NCBI RefSeq assembly: GCF_001613345.1
Contig: NZ_BDCE01000019.1
Coordinates: 1 to 64,000, forward strand
Source: Nocardia uniformis NBRC 13702
GTDB lineage: Bacteria; Actinomycetota; Actinomycetes; Mycobacteriales; Mycobacteriaceae
Reading direction: 5' to 3'
DNA length: 64,000 nt
Shown: piece after piece, positions 18,767 to 28,027 of the stretch
Layout: each line of letters opens with the position of its first letter
How positions within the stretch are numbered: position 1 is the first letter of the stretch
The notes under the pieces: generated by a model
The model's database searches: none
Told to the model about the DNA's origin: nothing
What the model saw: only the letters and a program-made list of their open reading frames with translations
Program-made: the position numbers and the translations under genes

Positions 18767-19219
18767 AACCTAGCGGCTACGCGGCAACCATGGGGACCTT
18801 CCCCCCGAATTCGGCTCGGCTACCGCAAAACCCGGGTTGGTGACGCGTGTCGCACAGCGGAATGCGTGTCGTGGAGCACACCCGATGCCGAGTGAAGTCG
18901 GCGCGCGCGAAGACTCAGCACGCTCGATCACCGAGTCCGCAACCGATACGGCGAGTCCGGAACGCGACCGCGGCAGCATCCCGGACCACACGTCGTCGAC
19001 CGCAGCGGCGGCACCCGCAAGCCCGCTCGAACCGCCAACCGCCACGCCCCAAGGATTTTCGAGCCCAACCCACGCGGCTGTGCCTGGTGGATTCGGGCAG
19101 CGCCGCAAGCCACCAGCACCTCGCGGGTTTCGGGCAGTCCCGCGAGGGCAGCGAGCCGCGACCCGCCCCTGGGGTCTCAGGGGCGAAGCCCCTGAGAGTC
19201 CCGAGAGTTGGGCAATCCT
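18767..19219. other. Stretch without a recognisable gene
   Basis: Frames in this 450-bp region are Arg/Pro/Ser-rich and resemble nothing known. Its right end carries the hairpin at 19176-19196, which serves the LGFP gene. There may be degenerate former coding sequence here. Confidence 0.45.
19176..19196 (-). terminator. Hairpin terminator of the LGFP lipoprotein gene
   Basis: CTCAGGGGC and GCCCCTGAG form a perfect 9-bp stem with a GAA loop, just past the stop codon of the minus-strand gene at 19220. The same hairpin core follows the DUF4245 gene (9854-9866), so this is a recurring terminator type here. There is no T-run. Confidence 0.6.
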
Positions 19220-19774
19220 CTACTTCTCGGTCACCGTGGTCTGTTCGTTCACCCAGGTGATCGTTCCGCCGGTGAAATCGCTCTGCTTGCCGCCCTCGAT
19301 ATCCATCTCATCGGTGGTGGGATAGCCGAGCGTGCCGCCGGGGCCACCGCTGGCCAGGTATGCCGTCCGAATCTCGCCCCACACGACATGGGCGCCCGTG
19401 GCGGGGCTGCCGTAGATCGCGCCGCCCTCGAACTCCTGCACGGTGCCACCGCCGGGTGCGTCCCGCTGGTCGGCGATCGGGTCGCCCAGTACGCCGGTGG
19501 GGCCGCCGAGCGCGTTGTACTTCTCCAGGACCGCTCCTGCCACGGTGACTTCCCCATGGGCCGTGGCGATCTTGGTTTCCGGGGAGTCGGTGTCCGGTGT
19601 ATCCGTGCCGTGCTCACCCTCGTGCCCGGTGGCCTGCGCCATCTCGGTGGTGGTGGCCATTCCGGTATCGGACGACTTTCCGTCCTCGTCATCATTGGAG
19701 CAGCCCGCGGCGAGCCCGCTCACCAGAGCGACCGCCGCGATGATGCCAGCCGTGCGTCGAGCGAAGTGGTTCAT
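19220..19774 (-). CDS. LGFP-repeat lipoprotein
   Basis: The product is 184 residues from the ATG at 19774, 6 nt after GAGAGG. A lipobox (VSGLAAGCSN) predicts lipid anchoring. After an acidic linker come LGFP-type repeats: NALGGPTGVLGDPIADQ with FEGGAIYGSPATGAHVVWGE, and ASGGPGGTLGYPTTDE with FTGGTITWVN. LGFP repeats occur in mycolata envelope proteins such as mycolyltransferases and are thought to contact the arabinogalactan-mycolate wall. No enzymatic domain is present. Confidence 0.88.
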   Translation of the reverse strand: MNHFARRTAGIIAAVALVSGLAAGCSNDDEDGKSSDTGMATTTEMAQATGHEGEHGTDTPDTDSPETKIATAHGEVTVAGAVLEKYNALGGPTGVLGDPIADQRDAPGGGTVQEFEGGAIYGSPATGAHVVWGEIRTAYLASGGPGGTLGYPTTDEMDIEGGKQSDFTGGTITWVNEQTTVTEK

Positions 19775-19959
19775 GTCCATCCTCTCGCAGATGACTGTCC
19801 GAGGGCGCCGCACAGTGCGGCGCCCTCGGCAGCCAGGCCGACACTCGGCACCGGTTCGGCAAATACCTTGTCATTAGCCGAAATCAGCGCCGAGCAGGTA
19901 TTTGGGCGAAAGATACCCGCATACCTGTGAGGTGAAACACATGCCTGCTGTTTGCTCGA

Positions 19960-21351
19960 TCAGGAGTTCGGCCCGAACTCCTCCAGCATCTCGGTGACCA
20001 GGGCCGCGATCGGCGAACGCTCGCTGCGCGTGAGCGTGATGTGCGCGAAGAGCGGATGGCCCTTGAGCTTCTCGATCACGGCCGCCACCCCGTCGTGCCG
20101 CCCGACCCGCAGGTTGTCGCGCTGCGCCACATCATGGGTGAGCACCACCCGCGAACCCGTACCCAAACGGCTGAGCACGGTGAGCAGCACATTGCGTTCC
20201 AGCGACTGCGCCTCGTCCACGATCACGAAGGAGTCGTGCAGCGACCGGCCGCGAATGTGGGTGAGCGGCAACACCTCCAGCATGCCGCGCGCCTGCACCT
20301 CCTCCATCACCTCCGGGCTGGCGATACCCTCGAGGGTGTCGAAGACGGCTTGCGCCCACGGCCCCATCTTCTCGCTCTCCGAACCCGGGAGATAGCCGAG
20401 ATCCTGGCCGCCGACCGCGTACAGCGGACGGAAGACCACCACCTTGCGGTGAGATCGACGCTCCAGCACGGCTTCCAGTCCGGCCATCAGCGCCAGCGCC
20501 GATTTACCGGTACCCGCGCGACCACCCATGGAGACGATCCCGATGCTCTCGTCGAGCAGCAGATCGAGGGCGACGCGCTGTTCGGCGGAGCGGCCGTGCA
20601 GGCCGAAGGCCTCGCGATCGCCGCGCACCAGCTGCACCCGCTTATCCGGGGTCACCCGGGCCAGTGCGCTGCCCTTATTGCCGAGTAGTCGAATTCCGGT
20701 GTGGCAGGGCAGATCCCGGGCCTCGTCGAGGTCGATAATGGAATCGGCGTAGAGCTTGTCGACGACCGCGGAGCCGACCTCCAGTTCCGCCATACCGGAC
20801 CAGCCCGAGGTGACCACATCCTGCGCGTGGTACTCGTCGGCCGCCAGACCGACCGCGCTGGCCTTGACCCGCAGCGGAATATCCTTGGATACCAACACAA
20901 CCGAGCGGCCCTCGGCCGCCAGATTGAGCGCGCAGGCCAGAATGCGCGAGTCATTGGAATCGGTGCGGAATCCGACCGGCAGTACCGTCGGATCCGTATG
21001 ATTCAGTTCGACCTGCAAGGTCCCACCGTCGACGCCGACCGGAATCTCCTGGTCGAGTCGTCCGTGCTGAACTCGGAAATCGTCCAGCATGCGCAATGCC
21101 TCGCGAGCGAACCAACCCAGTTCGTGGTGGTGGCGTTTGGCCTCGAGTTCGCTGATGACCACCAGCGGCAGCACCACATGGTGCTCACCGAAGCGGGTGA
21201 CCGACCAGGGGTCGGACAGCAACACCGAAGTGTCCACGACGAAGGTTTTCTGTCCGAGTTCGGACGACTGCGAGGAGGCGCGAACTCCCTTTCCTGTGCG
21301 CGCGGAGCGAGCATCCCTGGCGGGAGCGTTTACGGAGCGTGCATCAGTCAC
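19960..21351 (-). CDS. phoH2: PhoH2: PIN-domain plus PhoH ATPase fusion
   Basis: The product is 463 residues from the GTG at 21351, which has AAGGAG 6 nt upstream; the frame opens further up, to 21456. The N-terminal PIN ribonuclease domain ([36 protein letters not shown]) is fused to a PhoH NTPase with Walker [21 protein letters not shown] and Walker [10 protein letters not shown]. In M. tuberculosis PhoH2 is described as an RNA helicase/RNase of the toxin-antitoxin type. No antitoxin gene is obvious immediately upstream, where the leader is untranslated and structured. Confidence 0.93.
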   Translation of the reverse strand: MTDARSVNAPARDARSARTGKGVRASSQSSELGQKTFVVDTSVLLSDPWSVTRFGEHHVVLPLVVISELEAKRHHHELGWFAREALRMLDDFRVQHGRLDQEIPVGVDGGTLQVELNHTDPTVLPVGFRTDSNDSRILACALNLAAEGRSVVLVSKDIPLRVKASAVGLAADEYHAQDVVTSGWSGMAELEVGSAVVDKLYADSIIDLDEARDLPCHTGIRLLGNKGSALARVTPDKRVQLVRGDREAFGLHGRSAEQRVALDLLLDESIGIVSMGGRAGTGKSALALMAGLEAVLERRSHRKVVVFRPLYAVGGQDLGYLPGSESEKMGPWAQAVFDTLEGIASPEVMEEVQARGMLEVLPLTHIRGRSLHDSFVIVDEAQSLERNVLLTVLSRLGTGSRVVLTHDVAQRDNLRVGRHDGVAAVIEKLKGHPLFAHITLTRSERSPIAALVTEMLEEFGPNS

Positions 21352-21480
21352 GGTGGGCTCCTTTTTCACCCACGCGGCCCCGCGCGGGCGTTCTAGATGG
21401 GCCGGTCCGCCCTGTAGGTCAATCGACCCTGGGGCCGGGTGCCGGCCCCCTCGCACTGAGTTGCTCAGCCACGACCAGGA
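21352..21480 (-). promoter_or_regulatory. Structured leader upstream of phoH2
   Basis: Two hairpins precede the phoH2 start on the minus strand: GGGGCCGG/CCGGCCCC with a 3-nt loop (21431-21449) and CTGAG/CTCAG with a 3-nt loop (near 21458-21470). They could form an attenuator or a stability element. No known riboswitch consensus was recognised. Confidence 0.35.
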
Positions 21481-21941
21481 CCTCCCGTACGAGCCACCTC
21501 TACGCGACCCGCACCCCCGACGCTACAGCCGAATTGGGCTTCCGGCCCACCGGATTACAGGCGTGTTGGTGAACATCCCGTTAAGGCACGCCGCATTCGG
21601 GCGAATCGCCCGCTTGGCCCCGGCAGATTGGAATGTGGCCGTGATCAGGCTCTTTCACAGCTGTGACCAGCAAAGACGTTTCAATGTCGACTTCTTGGCG
21701 CAGCCGCCCCGGCCGCACGGTGAGCGCCCGCTGTGGTGAACTCGGCGCGGCGCCCTCGCGCGCACCCGGCGCAGCGACGCCGCGGCTCGGCGTTATACCT
21801 ACTCACGCATAACAGTGCGGTCCATCACATCCGCGCCCACCCGTCGATCACCGCCGCCGGTTTGCTGACCCGACGCGACGCACACCCATCGCATCACGAA
21901 CCCGAACCGATTTCACGCGCCCGAGCCGATACAGTCGAACC
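21481..21941. other. Intergenic stretch between phoH2 leader and a small conserved gene
   Basis: About 460 bp separates the divergent genes. Frames are shadow-like and no repeat or RNA was recognised. Promoters for both flanking genes must lie here, but I could not place them convincingly. Confidence 0.4.
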
Positions 21942-22214
21942 ATGGCCGATGCTCAGGATCTCGAGAAGCTGTCCTCCAAGGAACTGCACGACCGCGCCGT
22001 GAAGTCGGCCGTGCGCCACGGCGACGTGAAATTCCTGTGGGACCTGCTCAAGTCGATTCCGGCCGCCGAGGCCGCCGCCGGAAATCTCGGTGAGAGCGAA
22101 CTCGACGTCAAGTACGTCCTGCCCATGCTGGACGACTACGTGCACGCCGGTGAGGGCGATATCGCCGAGGTGCTGCGGCCCATGTACATCGACTACCTCG
22201 CCAGGCGCTCCTGA
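21942..22214 (+). CDS. Conserved hypothetical small helical protein
   Basis: This 90-residue, mostly helical and charged protein contains KLSSKELHDRAVKSAVRHGD, VKFLWDLLKSIPAAEAAAG and EVLRPMYIDYLARRS. I recall similar proteins widely in actinobacteria without a known function. No cysteines, signal peptide or membrane segment are seen. The mycoredoxin gene lies about 130 bp downstream on the same strand. Confidence 0.78.
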   Translation: MADAQDLEKLSSKELHDRAVKSAVRHGDVKFLWDLLKSIPAAEAAAGNLGESELDVKYVLPMLDDYVHAGEGDIAEVLRPMYIDYLARRS

Positions 22215-22342
22215 GCTGAAATCCCGTAGCGCGAGAACTCCCGCGGCCGGTCCGCACCGCGCACGAACGGAACGAAACTCGCGTGCCCACGGTGCGCACG
22301 GCTCTGCTCGACACCGGTGACCGGTGCGCCTAGCGTGAGTCC

Positions 22343-22651
22343 ATGACCGCCGACCCCGCACCCGAGCTGGTTGTCTACCGCCGCCCGGGCTGCCCGTACT
22401 GCTCCCGAATGCGGCGGGTCCTCAACCGCCACGGGATCATTCACCGCGAAGTCGATATCTGGGAAGACCCGGAGGCCGCCGCCTTCGTACGGTCGGTCGC
22501 CGACGGCAATGAGACCGTGCCGACGGTGGTGCTGCGAAACGGTGCGACGCAACAGCATTGGGTGAACCCACAGCCGAAGAAGTTGATCACGACCGTCACC
22601 GCCGAAACACCCACGCTCACCGGCGGACCACGCAAGATCTGGAGTTGGTAG
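22343..22651 (+). CDS. Mycoredoxin (glutaredoxin-like)
   Basis: This 102-residue glutaredoxin-fold protein has the redox motif CPYC in YRRPGCPYCSRMRRVL, the cis-Pro segment TVPTVVL, and a C-terminal helix start. Mycoredoxins reduce mixed disulfides with mycothiol, the low-molecular-weight thiol of actinobacteria. A mycothiol amidase gene (mca) is expected just beyond the right edge by synteny, but it is unrelated by operon. Confidence 0.9.
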   Translation: MTADPAPELVVYRRPGCPYCSRMRRVLNRHGIIHREVDIWEDPEAAAFVRSVADGNETVPTVVLRNGATQQHWVNPQPKKLITTVTAETPTLTGGPRKIWSW

Positions 22652-22686
22652 ACCGCCGCCCGTCATTTCGCCGATAGACCTTGCCC

Positions 22687-22769
22687 GTCATTCCGACGCG
22701 CTTTTGGCCGGAATCCACGGAACCCGTTAGGCAAGTAGTGGATCCCGGCCAAAAGCATGCCGGGATGAC
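22687..22769. repeat. Palindromic repeat family 1, full copy
   Basis: Two 32-nt arms (22687-22718, beginning GTCATTCCGACGCGCTTTTG, and 22738-22769, its near reverse complement ending GCCGGGATGAC) are joined by about 19 nt. The copy lies between the convergent mycoredoxin and glyA genes. Confidence 0.88.
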
Positions 22770-22913
22770 GAGCGGGGCAATGCCGACGAGACAGGTGGGC
22801 GACGACGCAACCGGGGGCGAGGGATGACGAGGCCAATGGTCAATGTCTCAACCCGGGGCGGGGGCTGAGTCTCAGCCCAGGGCAGGGCTGACGCGACCGG
22901 GGACAAGAAGGAA

Positions 22914-22945
22914 AGCCCGCCGCGATCATGTGATCGGGGCGGGCT
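22914..22945 (-). terminator. Intrinsic terminator of glyA
   Basis: A near-perfect stem of 15 bp with one mismatch (22914-22928 with 22931-22945) has a T-containing tail on the minus strand (22913-22906), 38 nt past the glyA stop codon. Confidence 0.82.
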
Positions 22946-22983
22946 CCCCTGTTCGTTCAGGGTGACTCGGCGTTCCAGGTGGC

Positions 22984-24351
22984 TCAGCCCAGCAGACGCC
23001 AGTCCTCCAGACCCTCGTAGAGCGGGAAGTCCTGCGCCAGCTTGGAGACTCGGGTGCGCAGGGTCTCCACGTCGCCGCCGATCAGGGCCGACGCGATGAT
23101 GTCGGCGACCTCGGCGAACTCGGTGTCGCCGAAGCCGCGGGTGGCGAGGGCGGCGGTACCGATGCGCAGGCCGGAGGTGACCATCGGGGGGCGGGGGTCG
23201 AAGGGAACGGCGTTGCGGTTCACCGTGATTCCGACCTCGTGCAGGAGGTCTTCACCCTGCTGGCCGTCGAGCTGGGAGTTGCGCAGATCGACCAGGGCCA
23301 GGTGCACATCGGTGCCGCCGGTGAGCACGGTGATGCCCTTGTCCTTGACGTCGGCGGCGGTGAGGCGCTCGGCGAGTAGTTTGGCACCGGTGATGGTGCG
23401 CTCCTGACGCTCCTTGAACTCCGCGGTACCGGCGATCTTGAAGGCCACGGCCTTGGCGGCAATGGCGTGCATGAGCGGACCGCCCTGCTGGCCCGGGAAT
23501 ACCGCGGAGTTCAGCTTCTTCGCGAACTCCTGCTTGGCCAGGATCAGACCGGAACGCGGGCCGCCGAGGGTCTTGTGCACGGTGGAGGACACCACATCGG
23601 CGTGCGGCACCGGCGACGGGTGCAGTCCGGCGGCGACCAGACCGGCGAAGTGCGCCATATCGACCCAGAGGTAGGCGCCCACCTCATCGGCGATCTCCCG
23701 GAAGGCCGCGAAATCCAGGTGCCGCGGGTACGCGGACCAACCGGCCACGATCACCTTCGGCCGGGTCTCGCGGGCGATCTTGCGGACCTCGTCCATATCG
23801 ACGCGGTGGTCTTCCTTGGAGACGCCGTAGGCGTGCACCTCGTACAGCTTGCCGGAGAAGTTCAACCGCATGCCGTGGGTCAGGTGCCCACCGTGCGCGA
23901 GATCCAGGCCGAGCAGCTTCTCGCCCGGATTCATCAGCGCCATCAGCACGGCGGCATTGGCCTGCGCGCCGGAATGCGGCTGCACATTGGCGAATTCGGC
24001 CCCGAACAGCTCCTTGACGCGGTTGCGCGCCAAATCCTCGACGATGTCCACCGCCTCGCAACCGCCGTAGTAGCGGCGGCCCGGGTAGCCCTCGGCGTAC
24101 TTATTGGTGAGCACACTGCCCTGGGCCTGCAGCACGGCGCGCGGCACGAAATTCTCGGACGCGATCATCTCGAGGGTGTCGCGCTCCCGGGCCAGTTCTT
24201 GGCCCATCGCGACGGCGAGCTCGGGATCGAGTTCGGCGAGGGACTGGGTGTTGACGGAAGCGGTCGTCTGGGTCACGCCGCCGAGTTTATTGGCCGTCGA
24301 CGCGGGCTCGTGCAGAGGGTTCTCCGTGTCGGCAGCTCGGTGCTGATCCAT
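22984..24351 (-). CDS. glyA: Serine hydroxymethyltransferase
   Basis: This PLP enzyme converts serine and tetrahydrofolate to glycine and methylene-THF, the main one-carbon source. Landmarks are [39 protein letters not shown] and the PLP-lysine segment [16 protein letters not shown]. The frame opens at 24366; the ATG at 24351 is preferred because GGGAGGT ends 6-7 nt before it, giving 455 residues. The N-terminus is about 30 residues longer than I recall for M. tuberculosis GlyA1, so a GTG at 24276 is possible. Expression is probably controlled by the ZTP riboswitch just upstream. Confidence 0.95.
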   Translation of the reverse strand: MDQHRAADTENPLHEPASTANKLGGVTQTTASVNTQSLAELDPELAVAMGQELARERDTLEMIASENFVPRAVLQAQGSVLTNKYAEGYPGRRYYGGCEAVDIVEDLARNRVKELFGAEFANVQPHSGAQANAAVLMALMNPGEKLLGLDLAHGGHLTHGMRLNFSGKLYEVHAYGVSKEDHRVDMDEVRKIARETRPKVIVAGWSAYPRHLDFAAFREIADEVGAYLWVDMAHFAGLVAAGLHPSPVPHADVVSSTVHKTLGGPRSGLILAKQEFAKKLNSAVFPGQQGGPLMHAIAAKAVAFKIAGTAEFKERQERTITGAKLLAERLTAADVKDKGITVLTGGTDVHLALVDLRNSQLDGQQGEDLLHEVGITVNRNAVPFDPRPPMVTSGLRIGTAALATRGFGDTEFAEVADIIASALIGGDVETLRTRVSKLAQDFPLYEGLEDWRLLG

Positions 24352-24395
24352 TTCGCGACCTCCCATGATTGGGGTGCCCGGTTACCCGAGCCGCC

Positions 24396-24478
24396 CAACA
24401 CCCAGGCGCGCGGTGCGGGGCTTGGTTGCTTCCCGGTGGTTACTTCCACCTCGAATGCGCCAGTCGCGGTACCCGGCC
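24396..24478 (-). promoter_or_regulatory. ZTP (pfl) riboswitch upstream of glyA
   Basis: Read on the minus strand, the region contains the ZTP aptamer blocks in the right order: GCGACTGGCG (24467-24458), then GGTGG-AAGTAA-CCACCGGG.AGC (about 24450-24428), then the 3' conserved CCGCGCGCCTGGG (about 24413-24401). The class binds ZMP/ZTP, which accumulates when 10-formyl-THF is low, and switches on one-carbon genes such as glyA. About 45 nt separate the aptamer from the glyA SD/ATG. I did not resolve the expression platform. Confidence 0.9.
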
Positions 24479-24483
24479 ATGCT

Positions 24484-24696
24484 AACCCGCCTCCCCGAAT
24501 CTTCAGCGCACTGTCCCGCCTCCCCGGAACTTCAGCGCACTGTCCCGCCTCCCCGGAACTTCAGCGCACTGTCCCGCCTCCCCGGAACTTCAGCGCCCGG
24601 CTGAGCGCCGTTGACATTCGTGCACGCGTGCCGACGTTGGGAGCCGAGCCGATTGTGGACGTACCCGGTGAGTTACCCCGAACGTTGCGAGATCAG
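24484..24696 (-). repeat. Dispersed repeat family 2, copy B, with 29-bp tandem array
   Basis: This is an inverted copy of the family: on the + strand it ends GTTGCGAGATCAG and contains the GGGTAAC/GTACCCGG boxes. Its tail is expanded into four starts of a 29-bp tandem unit (TTCAGCGCACTGTCCCGCCT then CCCCGGAAC) at 24502, 24531, 24560 and 24589. The outer end overlaps the stop codon of the DUF885 gene, and the inner end abuts the ZTP riboswitch. Confidence 0.8.
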
Positions 24697-25901
24697 TGGT
24701 CCAGTCGCATTCGACGAACGGCGGCCGGGGTCAACGGCTCGTCGAGTAGGCGGCGGAAGCGGTCTGAGCGGTCGTCGGCGTCGGGGGCCTGGTCCAGCCA
24801 GCCGCCGAGTAGGCGGTAGCCCTCGACGTAGGTGCTGATGTAGGCGCGCCACAGTGGGGAGGAGAGGAAGCGCAGGGACTGGCGGGCGCGCTCCGGGGTG
24901 GTCAGGCTCCAACGCTCCAGGAACTTCGCCACGGTGTCGGCGTCCTGGCGGCGGTCGTGCAGCAGTAGCGCCGCATCCTGGCGGACGTTCAGCAGTTTGG
25001 CGGAGGCGGTCGAAAGCTGTTCCGCCCGTTCACCATCGAAGCGCAGGCCGAGGTCGGCGTAGATCTCCTGCGCCCATTTCCCCCAACCGGGGCCGACGAT
25101 GGATTTCAGCGCCAGATCCGCCAGGCCCTCCGCCATCAGGCACTGCGGGGTGTTGACCAGGAACAGCGTCTGCTCGGCCTGCCCGGCCGCGACCAGCCCG
25201 GCCTCCTTGCGGCAGTGCTCGGTGTGGTGGCCCGGATACGACTCGTGCGCGATGAGATGCGGCAGATGCGCCATATGCTGTTTGAGATCGGAGTTGATGG
25301 CGACCCGGGACCGGAAGTTGCCGAGGTAGTAGTTGAAGCCCGACCACGGCTTATCCCCCACCACTTCGTATTCCACGAATTCGTGCTCGGGCAGCGGATA
25401 GCGCTGCCGCACCAGCTCGCGCAGCGCACTGGAGAACGCCTCCACACACACCTGCAACCGCTCCGGCGGAATCTCATCGGCGCGCCGGTGCGCGGTCACC
25501 CGGTCGAACAGCGACCCCTCCCCGGCGAGCACCTCATCCATCCGCCGATGCGCGTCCTGGTACTCCGCCTCGTCGCCGGGCGCGATATCCACATCGAAGT
25601 AGGCGCGCACCTCCTCGACGAACGCGATCTCGTCCCCGGCGAACTTGCGCGCCGAGCACTCCATGGCCCGCAGGTGCACATCCAGGAATTCGGTGCGCTC
25701 GCTGGAGAGTCCGGCTTCGGGCAGTTCCTTGCGCAGGCTCGCGGCGCGATGCGCGAGATCGCGCGGCGCGGGCGGGGGCGCGTTGTCGACCTCGTGCCGT
25801 AGGGCGGGATCACCGGTGTAGGCGTCGACGAACCCTTCTTCGAGCCGGTCGAAGGCCAGACCCAACCGCAGATAGTCGTCGACAAGTGCGTGCGCTCCCA
25901 T
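24693..25901 (-). CDS. DUF885 family protein (putative metallohydrolase)
   Basis: The product is 402 residues from the ATG at 25901 (MGAHALVDDYLRL). The family hallmark HESYPGHHTEHC near residue 225 is a His/Glu-rich helix like those of gluzincin peptidases, and a later NTPQCLMAEGLADLAL block supplies a further Glu. DUF885 proteins are probable zinc hydrolases with unsettled substrates. The frame opens at 26000, but the ATG at 25901 has an AAGG box upstream. The stop codon lies in a dispersed repeat, so the last residues may be recent. Confidence 0.85.
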   Translation of the reverse strand: MGAHALVDDYLRLGLAFDRLEEGFVDAYTGDPALRHEVDNAPPPAPRDLAHRAASLRKELPEAGLSSERTEFLDVHLRAMECSARKFAGDEIAFVEEVRAYFDVDIAPGDEAEYQDAHRRMDEVLAGEGSLFDRVTAHRRADEIPPERLQVCVEAFSSALRELVRQRYPLPEHEFVEYEVVGDKPWSGFNYYLGNFRSRVAINSDLKQHMAHLPHLIAHESYPGHHTEHCRKEAGLVAAGQAEQTLFLVNTPQCLMAEGLADLALKSIVGPGWGKWAQEIYADLGLRFDGERAEQLSTASAKLLNVRQDAALLLHDRRQDADTVAKFLERWSLTTPERARQSLRFLSSPLWRAYISTYVEGYRLLGGWLDQAPDADDRSDRFRRLLDEPLTPAAVRRMRLDH

Positions 25902-25981
25902 AGAAAAGACCTTATTGGATGGCAGTGCATTCGGCGTCGGCGCCGACGGGTCCCCCGTTTCGTGCTCGAACAAACACGGCG

Positions 25982-26029
25982 CGGGTGTTGGATATCTCAC
26001 TGGCCCCTACTGGCCAGTAACAACACCCG
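25982..26029. promoter_or_regulatory. Inverted repeat in the divergent DUF885/coaA region
   Basis: CGGGTGTTG (25982-25990) and CAACACCCG (26021-26029) flank a perfect 12-bp palindrome, TACTGGCCAGTA (about 26008-26019). It lies between two divergent starts, so it may be an operator for one or both genes. No matching regulator was identified nearby. Confidence 0.4.
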
Positions 26030-26130
26030 GTATTCCCCGGGCCGGTGGACCCGAGCACAATTCGACCATGCGTGGAGTATGGACCGGATCTCACCGGACC
26101 GAGCATGGCAATGGTGAGGGTCGTGGCTGA

Positions 26131-27063
26131 ATGGCGCGAATGAGTGAGCCGAGTCCCTACGTGGAATTCGATCGAAAGCAGTGGCGCACGCTGCGAAAAT
26201 CAACTCCCCTGGTACTCACCGAGGAAGAACTGGTGGGCCTGCGCGGTCTGGGAGAACAGATCGACCTCGAGGAAGTCGCCGAGGTCTACCTGCCACTCGC
26301 CCGGCTCATCCACCTCCAGGTGGCCGCCAAACAGCGGCTCTTCGCCGCCACCGCCACCTTCCTCGGCGAAAAACACCCGGACCGCCAGGTGCCGTACGTA
26401 ATCGGCGTCGCGGGCAGTGTCGCGGTCGGCAAGTCCACCACCGCCCGCGTACTGCAGGCGCTGCTGGCCCGCTGGGACCACCACCCGCGCGTGGATCTCG
26501 TCACCACCGACGGATTCCTCTACCCCACAGCCGAACTCACCCGCCGCGGCCTCATGCACCGCAAGGGCTTCCCGGAGAGCTACGACCGCCGCAAACTTCT
26601 GCGCTTCGTCACCGAGGTGAAATCCGGTGCGGCGGAAGTCTGCGCCCCGGTGTATTCGCATATCGCCTACGACATCCTGCCGGACCAGAAACACTGCGTG
26701 CAGCAACCCGACATACTGATTGTCGAGGGTTTGAACGTCCTGCAGACCGGCCCCCGCCTCATGGTCTCGGACCTGTTCGACTTCTCCATCTATGTCGACG
26801 CCCGCATCGAGGATATCGAGAACTGGTATATCGAAAGGTTTCTCGCGCTGCGCAAGACCTCCTTCTCCGATCCGAATTCGGCGTTCCACCACTACGCCAA
26901 ATTCAATGATCAGGAGGCCATCGGAGCGGCGCGGGAGATCTGGAACAACACCAACCGGCCCAATCTGGTGGACAACATCCTGCCCACCCGCCCGCGCGCG
27001 ACCCTGGTGTTGCGCAAGGATTCCGATCACGCCATCAACCGGCTCCGGTTGCGCAAGCTCTAG
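26131..27063 (+). CDS. coaA: Type I pantothenate kinase
   Basis: This enzyme phosphorylates pantothenate, the first and regulated step of CoA synthesis. The 310-residue product has Walker [21 protein letters not shown], the DGFLYP segment, the substrate loop [19 protein letters not shown] and EGLNVLQTG. The N-terminus [18 protein letters not shown] aligns with my recollection of the mycobacterial enzyme, supporting the ATG at 26131. Its stop codon shares a CTAG with the stop of the convergent gene downstream. Confidence 0.96.
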   Translation: MARMSEPSPYVEFDRKQWRTLRKSTPLVLTEEELVGLRGLGEQIDLEEVAEVYLPLARLIHLQVAAKQRLFAATATFLGEKHPDRQVPYVIGVAGSVAVGKSTTARVLQALLARWDHHPRVDLVTTDGFLYPTAELTRRGLMHRKGFPESYDRRKLLRFVTEVKSGAAEVCAPVYSHIAYDILPDQKHCVQQPDILIVEGLNVLQTGPRLMVSDLFDFSIYVDARIEDIENWYIERFLALRKTSFSDPNSAFHHYAKFNDQEAIGAAREIWNNTNRPNLVDNILPTRPRATLVLRKDSDHAINRLRLRKL

Positions 27064-27671
27064 ATCTTCCAGGCAGCGTCCAGCCGTGCGCCCACATCGA
27101 TATCGATGGCGGCCACAATATGCGGTTTGCGAATCTCCTCGGCCAGGTAGCGGGCCACGAAGCGGCGGATCTCGTGATCGACGCTGGCCAGAATGCGCAG
27201 TAACTCCCCGCGCCGTGACGCGCTCGCGACATTGACGCGCACATCACTGGGGCGTGGTTCGGCGATATCGATAATCACCCGCAGTGGTTCGGCGGTGCGG
27301 ACCGTCAGATGCAGATGGATCTTGCCGTCCACGTGAAACGGATACCGGTCCACCGCGAGATCGACGAGCAGGTCCACTTCCAGCGGAATCATCAGCTCGA
27401 ACGAAATATTCTCCAGCACTTCACGGTCCAGCTTCGGCTTACCGAGCCGCACCGTCGCCGACAGCTTCGCTATCCGCCCCGGACCCACCCCGATGGGGCC
27501 GAAATCGAATGCCTCGCCGGTCAATTGCCCGAACGCACCGCTGATGCGCTGTTCGGAGGCCGCGTATTCCAGGAATCTACGGCCGAACTCCTCGTAGGAG
27601 ATAAAGGAACTCGATCTGACCCCGCCCACCGAATCCACGGGGTTCCGCTCGCCCTCGCGCACCTCGCTCAT
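27060..27671 (-). CDS. Conserved hypothetical protein
   Basis: The product is 203 residues from the ATG at 27671 ([15 protein letters not shown]). It is rich in beta-strand-like alternation ([40 protein letters not shown]) with a C-terminal helix [18 protein letters not shown]. No signal peptide, membrane helix or catalytic motif was recognised. The pattern suggests a lipid- or ligand-binding beta-barrel, but that is only an impression. It is convergent with coaA. Confidence 0.7.
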   Translation of the reverse strand: MSEVREGERNPVDSVGGVRSSSFISYEEFGRRFLEYAASEQRISGAFGQLTGEAFDFGPIGVGPGRIAKLSATVRLGKPKLDREVLENISFELMIPLEVDLLVDLAVDRYPFHVDGKIHLHLTVRTAEPLRVIIDIAEPRPSDVRVNVASASRRGELLRILASVDHEIRRFVARYLAEEIRKPHIVAAIDIDVGARLDAAWKI

Positions 27672-27798
27672 GCAATCCGACGGTACGGCAGCGACAGTCC
27701 CGCGAACACCAAAGCCATTGCACTGCAACCCAACCGTTGGCCCGCCGTAGCCCCCCGTACAGCTCGAGACCCTGTCGATCTTCTCGTCGATACGAACC

Positions 27799-28027
27799 GT
27801 GACAACTGATCTCGCAACGTTCGGGGTAACTCACCGGGTACGCCCAAAATCGGTTCGGCACCCAACCGCCGGCACGCGTGCATGAGTGTCAACGGCTCTC
27901 ACCTGCGCGCTGAAGATTCGGGGAGGCGGGGGAGTCAACGGCTCTCACCTGCGCGCTGAAGATTCGGGGAGGCGGGGGAGTCAACGGCTCTCACCTGCGC
28001 GCTGAAGATTCGGGGAGGCGGGGAGGA
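27799..28027 (+). repeat. Dispersed repeat family 2, copy C, with 46-bp tandem array
   Basis: It begins GTGACAACTGATCTCGCAAC and contains the GGGTAACTCACCGGGTACGC box. Its tail is triplicated with a 46-bp period (GTCAACGGCTCTCACCTGCG at 27888, 27934 and 27980, each followed by a GGGGAGGCGG end). It stops exactly at the end of the prenyltransferase gene. Confidence 0.82.

Noticed and set aside
21352..21600. Known riboswitch upstream of phoH2
   Set aside because: Hairpins are present, but no consensus of any riboswitch class I know could be matched, so only a structured leader is reported.
24502..24617. CRISPR-like 29-bp repeats
   Set aside because: The repeats are directly adjacent with no spacers, and the unit is the tail of a dispersed repeat. 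No cas genes are nearby. The same applies to the 46-bp array at 27888-28027.
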